Shown: positions 1 to 7,571 of the stretch, piece by piece
How the letters are laid out: every line of letters starts with the position of its first letter
How positions within the stretch are numbered: the first letter of the stretch is position 1
Assembly (NCBI RefSeq): GCF_000307875.1
Contig: NZ_AJLS01000181.1
Span: 1-36,314 of the forward strand
Reading direction: 5' to 3'
DNA length: 36,314 nt
From: Neobacillus bataviensis LMG 21833
GTDB taxonomy: Bacteria; Bacillota; Bacilli; Bacillales; Cytobacillaceae
Notes under the pieces: model-generated
The model's database searches: none
What the model was told of the DNA's origin: nothing
What the model saw: the letters and a program-made list of their open reading frames with translations, nothing else
Translations under genes and position numbers: made by a program

Positions 1-39
1 AAGTTGGCTATTAATTTTGAAAACAGTACAAGAGAATCC

Positions 40-91
40 GTGCCTGCTCTCACCACTACGCTAACGCTTTAGCACGCTGGGGGTCAGGCAC
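40..91. repeat. Dispersed palindromic repeat, GTGCCTG/CAGGCAC type, copy 1
   Basis: The ends GTGCCTG and CAGGCAC are inverted, and the core reads CGCTAACGCTTTAGCACGCTGGG. The core closely matches the copy at 25482-25533, which has CGCTTACGTTTTAGCACACTGGG. It directly abuts the first readable codons of the DUF5808 pseudogene, so it may have inserted into that gene or taken the place of its 5' part. Confidence 0.7.
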
Positions 92-101
92 CAGATTAAT
101 T

Positions 102-783
102 GCGATTATTCAGGTTGGAATCCAAACCGCAGTTCCTTTTTTAGTCAGGCGGACAATTATATTTGGTATCACCGTCCCAGAAAAACACCTAAAGAACGAA
201 AGGCTTATATCTTATAAAAAGGGAGATGCACTACTGATTTCCCTTCTTTCATTTGTGTTTTTAGCGGGCTATCTCGGTTGAGCCCTATCAAATAACCCTT
301 CTAAGAACAAATTGTGCTGGTTGGAATCATTATTTACAGTCTTTCCCTGTATTTTTTCTATCACGGTAAAACACTTCAATTAAAAAGTAAAAATTCAAGC
401 TGGTTTATGTTTATCGTTAGTTTCTTGCTGACCGTTATGTTTAGGTTCTTTCAAAAACGATTCACCCTGATTTATTTGCGGGAATTACCATGGCAGCTGC
501 ACCAATTATTTTCCTTGTCATTGCCTTAGCAGGAACCATTGCCATTGCTGTAAAAGTCGGACGATCAGATAAACTCGGCATTGATAAAGCTGAAGAGGGA
601 ATAAGGGATTTCGACGAAGATGCCCATTGGAAAGGCGGCCTCATTTATTTCAATAGAAACGATCCGTCAATCTTTGTTGAAAAACAATTTGGCGTTGGGT
701 GGACACTCAATTTTGGCAACCCTATCGGTTATCTTATTATCTTAGTACCGTTGGTGATCATCTTAGTGATTTCATTTATGTGA
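102..783 (+). pseudogene. Frameshifted DUF5808-type membrane protein remnant
   Basis: Pieces of one multi-pass membrane protein are spread over two reading frames. The first (107-280) reads IQVGIQTAVPFLVRRTIIFG and then TVPEKHLKNERLISYKKGD, and ends at a TGA. The second (about 305-450) reads LVGIIIYSLSLYFFYHGKT and a transmembrane stretch. The third (about 451-783) reads KTIHPDLFAGITMAAAP, a membrane segment, and a C-terminal domain with DAHWKGGLIYFNRNDPS and FGVGWTLNFGNP, which I recognise as the DUF5808 signature. At least one stop and one frameshift (about 440-455) separate them. No start codon or ribosome binding site is visible at the left, where a repeat element sits. The last piece could be translated from ATG490, but it has no convincing ribosome binding site. 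The family's function is not established. Confidence 0.75.
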
Positions 784-966
784 TGTTTGGTCAATTCATC
801 TGATATCATTTTTTGCTTTGGTAAATACTATAATAAGAGTAGTTAATGTTAATAATTGATCAGTATATAGAAGATTTTCATCATCCATTGAATGGTGCTG
901 GGGAAGTATTTTGACAGGCGTTCGTAAACGGCTGCTATTGAGCTGTTGGCGCCTTAAATGAGTGGC

Positions 967-1002
967 AAAAACGCATGACATTTTTCGTGTCATGCGTTTT
1001 TT
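967..1002. terminator. Bidirectional intrinsic terminator
   Basis: A 13-bp perfect stem AAAACGCATGACA/TGTCATGCGTTTT with a 7-nt loop is flanked by A and T runs. It lies just past the stop of the YdhG-like gene (minus strand) and could also end transcription from the plus side. Confidence 0.85.
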
Positions 1003-1018
1003 GATAAGGCGTGATGTA

Positions 1019-1390
1019 TTATTTCCGCCAAAAATTCGTATATTCTGCTTTGTCCTGCATATTAAATTCAATCATATTCTCAAGCAATTCGTAATTTACC
1101 GGCTCTGTCCACGGAATTCGAAACAAGCCTTTGGTAGCACTGTAGCCGGCTTGTGCAATGTCATCGGCAAAGTGCGCAATGCCTACTTCTTCGGGGGAAA
1201 CGCTCAAATGATGCTTCGCAGTGGAAAATCCGATGATAAATGTACCGTGATTAGAGAACATTGGCGTATTCCACTTGATTTGTGGTTCCAAATTTGGGTA
1301 TTTATTAGCAATCCAGGCCAAAATTTCCTCTGTTCGATCGTGGTGGTCGGGGTTATCGATACCTGCTAAATACTTTGCAAAAACTTCCAT
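1019..1390 (-). CDS. ydhG: YdhG-like DUF1801 protein (frataxin-like iron chaperone family)
   Basis: The product is about 123 residues with the DUF1801 signatures MEVFAKYLAGI, ILAWIANKYPNL, IKWNTPMFSNHGTFIIGFS and RIPWTEPVNYELLENMIEFN. The Bacillus subtilis member, YdhG/Fra, is described as a frataxin-like protein that supplies iron for cluster and heme assembly. Its role here is inferred from the family. An open frame continues upstream to 1525, but the start was placed at ATG1390 for two reasons. A consensus AAGGAGG (1396-1402) stands 5 nt before it, and homology begins exactly there. The upstream extension reads as an unrelated dehydrogenase scrap. The gene is monocistronic and is followed by a strong terminator. 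Confidence 0.88.
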   Translation of the reverse strand: MEVFAKYLAGIDNPDHHDRTEEILAWIANKYPNLEPQIKWNTPMFSNHGTFIIGFSTAKHHLSVSPEEVGIAHFADDIAQAGYSATKGLFRIPWTEPVNYELLENMIEFNMQDKAEYTNFWRK

Positions 1391-1525
1391 TTTTTCCTCC
1401 TTCGATATTGTACTATTGCCGCTAAAAATTCGAAATACTGATGCACCTTCACTAGAGCACTGTTCAACAATTTCTTTTCCCATTCCAGAAGCTGCACCTG
1501 TTTTTATTATTTTTCTCCGTTTCAA
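1391..1525 (-). pseudogene. N-terminal scrap of a short-chain dehydrogenase
   Basis: In frame upstream of the YdhG-like start, the sequence encodes KTGAASGMGKEIVEQCSSEG. This is the Rossmann glycine motif (TGxxxGxG) and first helix of a short-chain dehydrogenase/reductase. The match stops after about 30 residues, and no YxxxK active site follows. The fragment is therefore a remnant that happens to stay open into ydhG. Automatic annotation from the longest ORF would wrongly report a 168-residue fusion protein. Confidence 0.7.
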
Positions 1526-1604
1526 TCCTGAATAACCTCAAATACTTCTATGAAACTAATTGTAACATAATCAAAACCTCTTAACCTTTTTGAATAAACA
1601 AAAA

Positions 1605-1641
1605 AGTGCTAGGCACCAGTATATGGATGATGCCTGGCACT
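1605..1641. repeat. Dispersed palindrome, AGTGCYAGGCA type
   Basis: AGTGCTAGGCA and TGCCTGGCACT form an 11-bp stem with one G-T wobble. It belongs to the same GTGCC-GGCAC family as the elements at 40, 25482, 29695 and 31685. The A run at 1599-1604 suggests it could end minus-strand transcription. Confidence 0.65.
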
Positions 1642-1852
1642 CTGATTATTGTAAGCACAGGTGAAAAGGTGTTAGAAAACGAGGAGGCATGGCTGCTTGA
1701 TTGGGGAATTTAATTGAAGCTGTAGTGGATGTAATTCAATGAGGAATTCCTACTTATTTAATAAACCCGTTGATATTGTTACTATTAATATCCCCACTTC
1801 TTTTTCAATTAGTGCTATTCCAATTACTTACCTCTTCAGTGTTGCTTAGATG
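1642..1852. other. Intergenic stretch, no gene seen
   Basis: I see no convincing gene. A GAGGAGG-like sequence followed by ATG at 1689 meets a stop after three codons. No hairpin or clear promoter stands out. Confidence 0.4.
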
Positions 1853-2281
1853 CTAGGAAAGCCCCATTGTTTTTTGAATCCTTACGATGGTTTTTTTATT
1901 GTTCCAAGTTTCATCTTTTAATATTTCGATGCTGTCTTCTTGGTTTTTTAACAGTTCTTTAATTTCGCTAAAGTCTTTTGCGTTTTGAAGTTTCATTTCA
2001 CTAAATTCAGCCTTTTGAAATTCCTGTCCCACCCTCAAAGCGCTTAAAATTCTGCCATGCTCTTTTAAGGTTTCACTATGCCCAATTAAGATAACGCTGT
2101 GCTCTCTTAAGGTTTCGCTGTACCCATTTAAAATTTCGCTATGCTCTTTTAAGGTTTCGCCGTACCCATTTAAAATTTCGCTATGCTCTTTTAAGGTTTC
2201 GCTATGCTCTTTCAAAGTACCTTCTATACGATCTAGCTTATTATTCATTTGCTGTAGTAGGGTAAAAATCTGCTTCTCCAT
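1853..2281 (-). CDS. Coiled-coil protein with 7-residue tandem repeats
   Basis: The 142-residue hydrophilic protein starts at ATG2281. An 8-nt spacer separates it from GGAGG (2290-2294). A GTG at 2290 would overlap that site and is unlikely. Residues about 21-83 are a run of seven-residue units: TLKEHSE, ILNGYGE, TLKEHSE, ILNGYSE, TLREHSV, ILIGHSE and so on, repeated also in the DNA. The rest is rich in E, K and Q with heptad spacing (FSEMKLQNAKDFSEIKELL), so most of the chain is probably one long coiled coil. There is no signal peptide, membrane segment or enzymatic motif. Similar repeat-bearing proteins of unknown role occur in Bacillus. A scaffold or oligomerisation role is only inference. 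Copy number probably varies between strains through slippage. Confidence 0.75.
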   Translation of the reverse strand: MEKQIFTLLQQMNNKLDRIEGTLKEHSETLKEHSEILNGYGETLKEHSEILNGYSETLREHSVILIGHSETLKEHGRILSALRVGQEFQKAEFSEMKLQNAKDFSEIKELLKNQEDSIEILKDETWNNKKTIVRIQKTMGLS

Positions 2282-2366
2282 TAAAATCACCTCCGTTTCA
2301 TTGCCTATATTATATCACTATATATCCGCTTCTGTACTATCTCATATAGAAAATTGTCGAAAGAGA

Positions 2367-2408
2367 CAAAAGGGAAACCAGTGTTATTTCACATTGGTTT
2401 CCCTTTTG
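2367..2408. terminator. Terminator-like palindrome GGGAAACCA/TGGTTTCCC, copy 1
   Basis: The long stem CAAAAGGGAAACCAGTGT...ACATTGGTTTCCCTTTTG is followed by TCATGACTTTA. About 60 bp here, including sequence beyond the stem, is nearly identical to 4014-4075. This is therefore a copied element rather than two independent terminators. It produces a spurious minus-strand ORF at 2389-2631. Confidence 0.75.
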
Positions 2409-2436
2409 TCATGACTTTAGCCGAATTGTTGTTTTT

Positions 2437-2480
2437 TTGGTTCGCCGATATAACCGAAAATCCGCCGATAAACTGAGGAA
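2437..2480. repeat. CGCCGATA-type dispersed repeat, copy 1
   Basis: TTCGCCGATATAACCGAAAATCCGCCGATA carries two CGCCGATA boxes about 20 bp apart. The same arrangement is at 18525-18558. On the minus strand both copies read as an apparent RRIF..IGE peptide, which comes from the repeat and is not a gene. Confidence 0.55.
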
Positions 2481-2569
2481 ATTGCGAAGTGTGTAAAATC
2501 AATCCTAATAAAAACGCATAAATGACAGGATTTTTTAGGAACTCCTTTATTGCTAGTAAACGGCTTCGA

Positions 2570-2987
2570 TCAACCGAAACAGAATTGAAGTGAACCCTTT
2601 GCCTTAGAAACATAATATTCGCCTTTTTCAATTGCCCTTTCGTTATCCCAACCCTTCATTTTTTTCCAATCATCGATTTTAAAGGATGCGAATACCTTGT
2701 CCCATCTTTGTTTCCAATAACAACAAACTCTGCTCCAGTTTCTTTCCGAATCTTTTCGCTATGGGCTGTATAGTTTTAGATGGATCATCCGTTTGAAACG
2801 CATCGATTACATTTGGTGTGAAGGATACCGTTTTCGAAATTCCCAGTGCCAGCCTGCCCGTGTTTTCCTCTATTTGTTTACTCTCCATGTAGCTGAATAA
2901 TACTGTTAGCAGCAGGATTAACAATAATCCTAGTGAAAGCAGCAACCCAAATATTTTTGTCTGTAGTGTTATGTATTTTGTTTTCAG
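2570..2987 (-). pseudogene. Decayed CitA/DcuS/MalK-type sensor histidine kinase, N-terminal part
   Basis: Read in the minus direction, three frames carry consecutive parts of a membrane sensor. The first is LKTKYITLQTKIFG, then a transmembrane helix with LLLSLGLLLILLLTVLFSYM, then IEENTGRLALGISKTVSFTP. After a shift near 2760 comes KIRKETGAEFVVIGNKDG and YSHPLKSMIGKK. After another shift comes DNERAIEKGEYYVSKAKGSL. This is the periplasmic PAS-like (sCache) domain of dicarboxylate/citrate sensor kinases. The cytoplasmic PAS, histidine and ATPase domains are absent. A codon where ATG is expected is CTG (2987), about 8 nt after a GGGGGG ribosome binding site. The partner response regulator and transporter are not present nearby. 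Confidence 0.75.
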
Positions 2988-3306
2988 GCAGCATCCCCCC
3001 TTGTTAAAACCTGCGTGAATTTATATAAAATTCATTATATCCTTTAATGACGTTTTTGGGGTATTCCATTTTGAGAAAAATAAAGGGCAGCGATCCGCCA
3101 CCCATAAAAAATATCAATTCCCAGTAAAATATTCCTCTATTTCGTAAAAATGGTCAGAATATGTCATTAATATAGGAATAATGTCATAATCCCATTTTAC
3201 CTGTAATGTTGTACATCAAACTAACAAAAAATGTAACAGTCTTGTTCTGTAACATGTAACTTGCACATGGTAAGGTAATATCATGCAAATTACAGGAGGT
3301 AGCAAC
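2988..3306. other. Upstream region of SleB-family gene, no gene seen
   Basis: No coding frame is convincing. The hexamer TGTAAC occurs three times within 30 bp (3232, 3249, 3255) just upstream of the hydrolase gene. It may be a regulator site. No clear -35/-10 pair is visible. Confidence 0.35.
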
Positions 3307-3984
3307 ATGAAAAACACACATATGAAAAAATTAGTTGTAGCTTGTGTAGCTACATTCGCATTTATCTGTTTGCAAAATAATACGGTCGAGGCTATTACTG
3401 AAAATCAAGCGGTAAAAGAAAATAACCTATTGGAACTTGGGCAACAATATGGTTTAACAACTGAAAAAATAAATTTAGAAAATAATCGTCATGACGATGG
3501 AATATATATAGAAGAATTGTCGCCAAATCCTGATAAACCGCAAATGGAAGGAATACAATCTTCAAATCCTGAAATGGAAAAGCCAGAAAAAGCACCGGAG
3601 GAACCAGCCGTTTCCATTTCAAATGAAGAGAAAGATTTATTTGCCCGATTAGTAGAAGCTGAAGCTAAAGGTGAATCCAATGACGGAAAAGTGGCAGTTG
3701 CGACTGTTGTATTAAATCGGGTCGATTCTCCTCACTTCCCAAATACAATTACAGATGTAATTAAGCAAGAAGTAGGTAACACCTATGCCTTTTCACCTGT
3801 GCAAAATGGTGAAATTAATAAGCCTGCATCCGATGAGTCGAAACAAGCAGTAGAAGAAGCGCTAACGAGAAATGATCGTTTAAATGATTCCATTTATTTT
3901 TATAACCCAGAAATTGCAACAGATGATTGGATTCGTACTCGCGAAGTAGTGAAAACAATTGGGGATCATGTATTTGCAAAATAA
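3307..3984 (+). CDS. Secreted SleB/CwlJ-family cell-wall hydrolase
   Basis: The start is ATG3307, with AGGAGG at 3294-3299. The upstream in-frame ATG3283 has no ribosome binding site. The 225-residue product has a signal peptide (MKKLVVACVATFAFICL). Next comes a stretch NLLELGQQYGLTTEKINLEN that resembles a worn LysM domain, then a Pro/Glu-rich linker. The C-terminal hydrolase_2 domain includes ARLVEAEAKGES, KVAVATVVLNRVDS, FSPVQNGEINKPA and SIYFYNPEIATDDW. The family cleaves spore cortex or vegetative peptidoglycan. The conserved Glu in VEAEA is the expected catalytic residue. A paralogue lies at 35530-36132. Whether it acts in germination or growth cannot be told. Confidence 0.9.
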   Translation: MKNTHMKKLVVACVATFAFICLQNNTVEAITENQAVKENNLLELGQQYGLTTEKINLENNRHDDGIYIEELSPNPDKPQMEGIQSSNPEMEKPEKAPEEPAVSISNEEKDLFARLVEAEAKGESNDGKVAVATVVLNRVDSPHFPNTITDVIKQEVGNTYAFSPVQNGEINKPASDESKQAVEEALTRNDRLNDSIYFYNPEIATDDWIRTREVVKTIGDHVFAK

Positions 3985-4013
3985 GGACAAGTAATTTAAA
4001 AGAATCGCTCCCT

Positions 4014-4058
4014 AAAAAAGGGAAACCAGTGTTCATTCACATTGGTTTCCCTTTTTTT
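4014..4058. terminator. Terminator of the SleB-family gene, palindrome copy 2
   Basis: AAAAAAGGGAAACCAGTGT...ACATTGGTTTCCCTTTTTTT is a strong stem with T runs, about 30 bp after the stop at 3984. It is nearly identical to the copy at 2367-2408, and the identity continues into the following CATGACTTTA. Confidence 0.85.
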
Positions 4059-4228
4059 CATGACTTTAAGCGATTATTGTAATGAACAAGTAGGTCTAGT
4101 TCGGCAACCATTCTGCGACACCTGATATAATCCCTCTCACGGTTTTTTTCGACTCTCATTCTAACTGAATGATGTCTCATATACTCTTCATACCCTACAC
4201 CGTGAGCACTATGCATCGCTTTTTCCAT
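4058..4228 (-). CDS. Small conserved-looking ORF, 56 residues
   Basis: This minus-strand frame encodes MEKAMHSAHGVGYEEYMRHH, then SVRMRVEKNRERDYIRCRRM, and ends AELDLLVHYNNRLKS. The composition is protein-like: charged, helical and free of low complexity. The frame stays open for about 12 codons before the ATG, but no Shine-Dalgarno sequence is visible. It may therefore be the C-terminal remnant of a longer gene. The stop lies inside the copied terminator palindrome. I do not recognise the family. Confidence 0.4.
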   Translation of the reverse strand: MEKAMHSAHGVGYEEYMRHHSVRMRVEKNRERDYIRCRRMVAELDLLVHYNNRLKS

Positions 4229-4606
4229 TTCGCTCGTATAACTTAATTGTAAATGATTGATACCAAATCATTCCTTTCAGTTTTTTCCTTTGGCGAATTG
4301 TTCTATTGCGTAGATTTCATCTTATCATTGAATTCTAACTCATACAAAGTCGAAAAAACGGTGTATTTAGCTGTATTAAGGAATGTCATCCAAACTCGAA
4401 AAGATATCACTGATATGCTTACCTTTTTAGCCACATCCTTCCAAATACTGCATATCAGAAGCCTGACACTTTATATTAAGGAACATAAAAAAAATTACCG
4501 TAGATGTAATGGCTTTCTAAAAAGAGGATTTTCCTGTTAATTAGCTAATTATAGTAGTAAGTAATATTATTGAGTGAATAATAATTTGGAAGTGAGGTGG
4601 CATATT
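4229..4606. other. Intergenic stretch upstream of the LysR gene
   Basis: An open frame at 4253-4540 (plus) has no ribosome binding site and no recognisable motif, and I do not accept it as a gene. TTAGCTAA, a perfect 8-bp palindrome near 4540, lies about 65 bp before the LysR start and could be a regulator site. Confidence 0.3.
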
Positions 4607-5551
4607 TTGCAAATTGAGCAATTGAAATACATCGTTTCGATTTCTGAGTACCAATCGTTTTCTAAAGCAGGACAGGCACTTCATATTTCACAGTCGGCTA
4701 TTAGCCAGTCGGTAACAAAGCTGGAAAATGAATTAGGGATGATGATTTTTGATCGAACGCCTGCAGGTGTAAAACCTACTGAAGAAGGTAAACAAATCAT
4801 AAAACTAGCCGCTGAGGCCTTGCACAAAATCGCTGAATTACATAATCACGCCAACCAGTATTCCCATTCAAATCAAAAGCATATTACGATTGGGATTGTC
4901 TCAGGCATCCACCTTCCCTTTCTCCCCAAAGTATTTACACAATTAAGAAAAGAATTTCCGCACTTACATATTAATTTTACTGAAAAGCGATCCGTGGAAA
5001 TTATGGAGGATATTTTAAATAAGAAAATTGATATCGGAATATTAGCGATATATGAAGATACATTAAAATATCAAAATTTAATTACATATAGCAAATGGCA
5101 GAGGGCACATATGTTTGTTTTTGTGAATAAGAATTCTCCCCTATCATCTTATAGCGCACTTACTCCTAAAGATTTAAAGGGTCAAACATTCGTCATGTTT
5201 AACGGGGAATATATGATGTGGTTTTATTCAAAATTCGAGTCACATTTTGGTCCTTTTAACCTATTACTCACTTCTAAAAATAGTGAAATCATATCGGAAT
5301 CTATACGAAGCGGATTGGCAATTGCCATAGAAATTGAAAATGAGGTGCTTACAAATCCATATATAAAAACGGGGGAAATCATTGCCATTCCTCTTAAAGA
5401 AGCACTTTCAGAAAACACCTTCCTTGGTTTAGGCAGACTAAAAAATCAGTCTCTTTCAATTGAAACAAAAAAAGCGATTCAGTATTTGGAAAAGGAACTT
5501 CAACACTTTTCTTTGCATCAAAAACATGTACAGAAAACTACTTCCCGATAA
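4607..5551 (+). CDS. LysR-family transcriptional regulator
   Basis: The start is TTG4607, 6 nt after GAGGTGG (4594-4600). The longer frame from GTG4574 has no ribosome binding site and adds residues the family lacks. The 314-residue product has an N-terminal winged helix-turn-helix (IEQLKYIVSISEYQSFSKAG, ISQSAISQSVTKLENELG, FDRTPAGVKPTEEG). A linker helix and a two-lobed effector-binding domain follow. This is the standard length and layout for LysR regulators, which usually bind a small-molecule co-inducer. It converges on the large minus-strand catabolic operon (stop at 5635). Control of that operon is plausible but unproven, since LysR genes are more often divergent from their targets. Confidence 0.93.
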   Translation: MQIEQLKYIVSISEYQSFSKAGQALHISQSAISQSVTKLENELGMMIFDRTPAGVKPTEEGKQIIKLAAEALHKIAELHNHANQYSHSNQKHITIGIVSGIHLPFLPKVFTQLRKEFPHLHINFTEKRSVEIMEDILNKKIDIGILAIYEDTLKYQNLITYSKWQRAHMFVFVNKNSPLSSYSALTPKDLKGQTFVMFNGEYMMWFYSKFESHFGPFNLLLTSKNSEIISESIRSGLAIAIEIENEVLTNPYIKTGEIIAIPLKEALSENTFLGLGRLKNQSLSIETKKAIQYLEKELQHFSLHQKHVQKTTSR

Positions 5552-5580
5552 AAGCATAAGCTTTCCTTCAAACGATAAAT

Positions 5581-5617
5581 ATCTCAAAATAGGAGAAAGA
5601 GTCTTCTATTTTGAGAT
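5581..5617. terminator. Hairpin between LysR gene and operon end
   Basis: A 12-bp perfect stem ATCTCAAAATAG/CTATTTTGAGAT sits in the 83-bp gap between two convergent genes. T-rich tracts are weak on both sides, so efficiency is uncertain. Confidence 0.55.
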
Positions 5618-5634
5618 ACTCATATCCCTTGTCT

Positions 5635-6528
5635 TTATTTCATCTTTGGATCTAAAGCGTCCCTTAAACCATCCCCGAACATATTAAATCCTATGACAAC
5701 AAGCATGATAGCGAAACCGGGAAATAACAATGTCCAAGGAGCGATGGTAATGAATTGTCTGGAATCAGCAAGCATTTTCCCCCACTCGGCTTGACCCGGT
5801 TGGGCTCCCAATCCTAGAAATCCTAATGCTGCTGCTTCTAAAATGGCCGTGGCAATACCTAATGTTCCCTGCACAATAATAGGTGTGATGGAGTTGGGTA
5901 GAATATGTTGGAACAGAATCCTGCCATCTGACATGCCCGTGATTCTTGCAGCCATGATATATTCTTCTTCCTTCACACTTAATACGCGCGACCGGATCAA
6001 CCTACCATATGTCGGAATATTAATAATAGCGATGGCAACTAGTGCATTAAAAAGACTTGGCCCTAAGATGGCGACAATGGCAATAGCCAGGAGAATGCTA
6101 GGAAAGGCAAGCATGATATCAAAGAAGCGCGATATGATGGCATCCAGCCATTTTCCATAAAATCCAGCTATTAAACCAAGAATGGAGCCGACAATGATAG
6201 ATCCTATAACAGAGAAAAATCCAATCCATAAAGAAATTCTTGCACCAAAAACAATCCTAGTAAATATATCTCTTCCCTGATCATCCGTTCCGAACAAGTG
6301 TTGCGCATTTGGGGAAATCAAGGTTTCCTTTGGGTTAAATCCATCATAGGGCTGTGACGTAATAACAGGAGCTAAAATACCAACTATAATAAAAAATAGT
6401 ACAATCCCCAAACCAATCATGGCCGATCGCTGCTTTTTTAATTTTTTCCACGAATCCATCCATATTGATTTTTTCACAGAATTGTTGATGATAGTCTTTT
6501 CTGGTACACGTTGAACGATTGTTTTCAA
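5635..6528 (-). CDS. Opp/Dpp-type ABC transporter permease, DppC-like
   Basis: The 297-residue inner-membrane permease starts at TTG6528, behind GGGGGGAGGAATC. The N-terminal cytoplasmic stretch precedes the first helix (SAMIGLGIVLFFIIVGILAP). The family motifs LFGTDDQGRDIFTRIVFGAR, GARISLWIGF and LGFLGLGAQPGQAEWG follow. Six helices are expected. The EAA-type loop that docks to the ATPase is near ARITGMSDGRILFQHILPN. It is the last gene of the operon, 14 bp after DppB. With DppB it would form the channel for the peptide-like substrate captured by the two lipoproteins. Confidence 0.93.
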   Translation of the reverse strand: MKTIVQRVPEKTIINNSVKKSIWMDSWKKLKKQRSAMIGLGIVLFFIIVGILAPVITSQPYDGFNPKETLISPNAQHLFGTDDQGRDIFTRIVFGARISLWIGFFSVIGSIIVGSILGLIAGFYGKWLDAIISRFFDIMLAFPSILLAIAIVAILGPSLFNALVAIAIINIPTYGRLIRSRVLSVKEEEYIMAARITGMSDGRILFQHILPNSITPIIVQGTLGIATAILEAAALGFLGLGAQPGQAEWGKMLADSRQFITIAPWTLLFPGFAIMLVVIGFNMFGDGLRDALDPKMK

Positions 6529-6542
6529 GATTCCTCCCCCCC

Positions 6543-7547
6543 TTATCGGTAATGAATCCGTGGATCCAAGAGCGAATATAGTAAATCAACGATTAAATTG
6601 ACGAAAACAAAAATAGTAGCAATCAGTAATATACCTGTTTGAATCACGGGATAATCACGGGAACCAATGGCATCATAAATATAGCGTCCAACCCCGGGCC
6701 AGCCAAAAATGGTTTCGGTAAGGACAGCTCCCCCTAATAAAAGTCCTGTCAGCATTCCTATAATGGTTAAAATAGGAGCAAAGGCATTTTTCAATGTATG
6801 TTTATATAGTACCCAAAACCCAGAAAGTCCTTTAGCTCGAGCTGTTCGAACGTAATCAAGTTCCAAAACCTCAAGCATGCTCGAACGGGTAATTCTTGCG
6901 ATGACTGCCATTGGGATGGTTCCAAGCGCAATGCTTGGTAATAGTAAATGTTTGGAAACATCCAAAAACCCTGTCCAATTTCCCTGTATCAACGTGTCTA
7001 TTAGAAGCAGACCTGTAATCGCGTCAACCGGTTCTCTTGCATTCATTCGTCCTGTTGAAGGAAGCCAGCTTAGCTTCTCGGCAAAAATCCACTGTTCCAT
7101 TAAACCAAACCAGAAAACCGGAATCGATACTCCAACTAATGCAATTAACATAGCAGTATAATCGAACCAAGATGCCCTTCGCCAAGCAGCAATGATTCCG
7201 GCATTCACACCAACAATAATGGCAATAACCATACTCATAATCATTAATTCAATCGTCGCCGTCATGTAAGGCATAATTTCCTCCTGAATCGGCTTTTTCG
7301 TTTTTAATGATGTTCCAAAATCTCCTGTCAAAATACCAGCAACATAGGAGAAATACTGCGAAGTAAGCGGTTTGTTCAGCCCCATTTCCTCATTTAGATC
7401 CTTCACAGCCTCTGGAGTTGCTTGGTCACCTAGGATAACAGTGGCTGGGTCACCGGGGATGGCATGGATGATTGAAAATACAATAATGGACATTCCAATC
7501 AAGACTGGTATTAATTGAAGTATACGTCGCGAAATATAAGAAGACAT
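6543..7547 (-). CDS. Opp/Dpp-type ABC transporter permease, DppB-like
   Basis: The 334-residue protein starts at ATG7547 behind GGAGG. The N-terminus shows the family pattern SRRILQLIPVLIGMSIIVFS followed by HAIPGDPA. The EAA loop is YVRTARAKGLSGFWVLYKHT, and the C-terminus has FGWPGVGRYIYDAI. Six membrane helices are expected. It pairs with the DppC-like protein. It lies 24 bp downstream of the DppF-like ATPase gene in the same operon. Confidence 0.93.
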   Translation of the reverse strand: MSSYISRRILQLIPVLIGMSIIVFSIIHAIPGDPATVILGDQATPEAVKDLNEEMGLNKPLTSQYFSYVAGILTGDFGTSLKTKKPIQEEIMPYMTATIELMIMSMVIAIIVGVNAGIIAAWRRASWFDYTAMLIALVGVSIPVFWFGLMEQWIFAEKLSWLPSTGRMNAREPVDAITGLLLIDTLIQGNWTGFLDVSKHLLLPSIALGTIPMAVIARITRSSMLEVLELDYVRTARAKGLSGFWVLYKHTLKNAFAPILTIIGMLTGLLLGGAVLTETIFGWPGVGRYIYDAIGSRDYPVIQTGILLIATIFVFVNLIVDLLYSLLDPRIHYR

Positions 7548-7571
7548 ATTTTCTTACACCTCCTCCACTTG

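Noticed and set aside
796..1369. ORFs on both strands over the terminator and ydhG
   Set aside because: They run through a strong terminator hairpin or opposite to the recognised YdhG frame.
2389..2631. 80-residue minus-strand ORF
   Set aside because: Its C-terminal third is the CGCCGATA repeat and the copied terminator palindrome, and its N-terminus is an off-frame reading of the kinase remnant. The middle (EFLKNPVIYAFLLGLILH) recalls AEC-type permeases, but it is too short to support a gene.
4253..4540. 95-residue plus-strand ORF before the LysR gene
   Set aside because: No ribosome binding site, no recognisable motif, and a composition that looks random.
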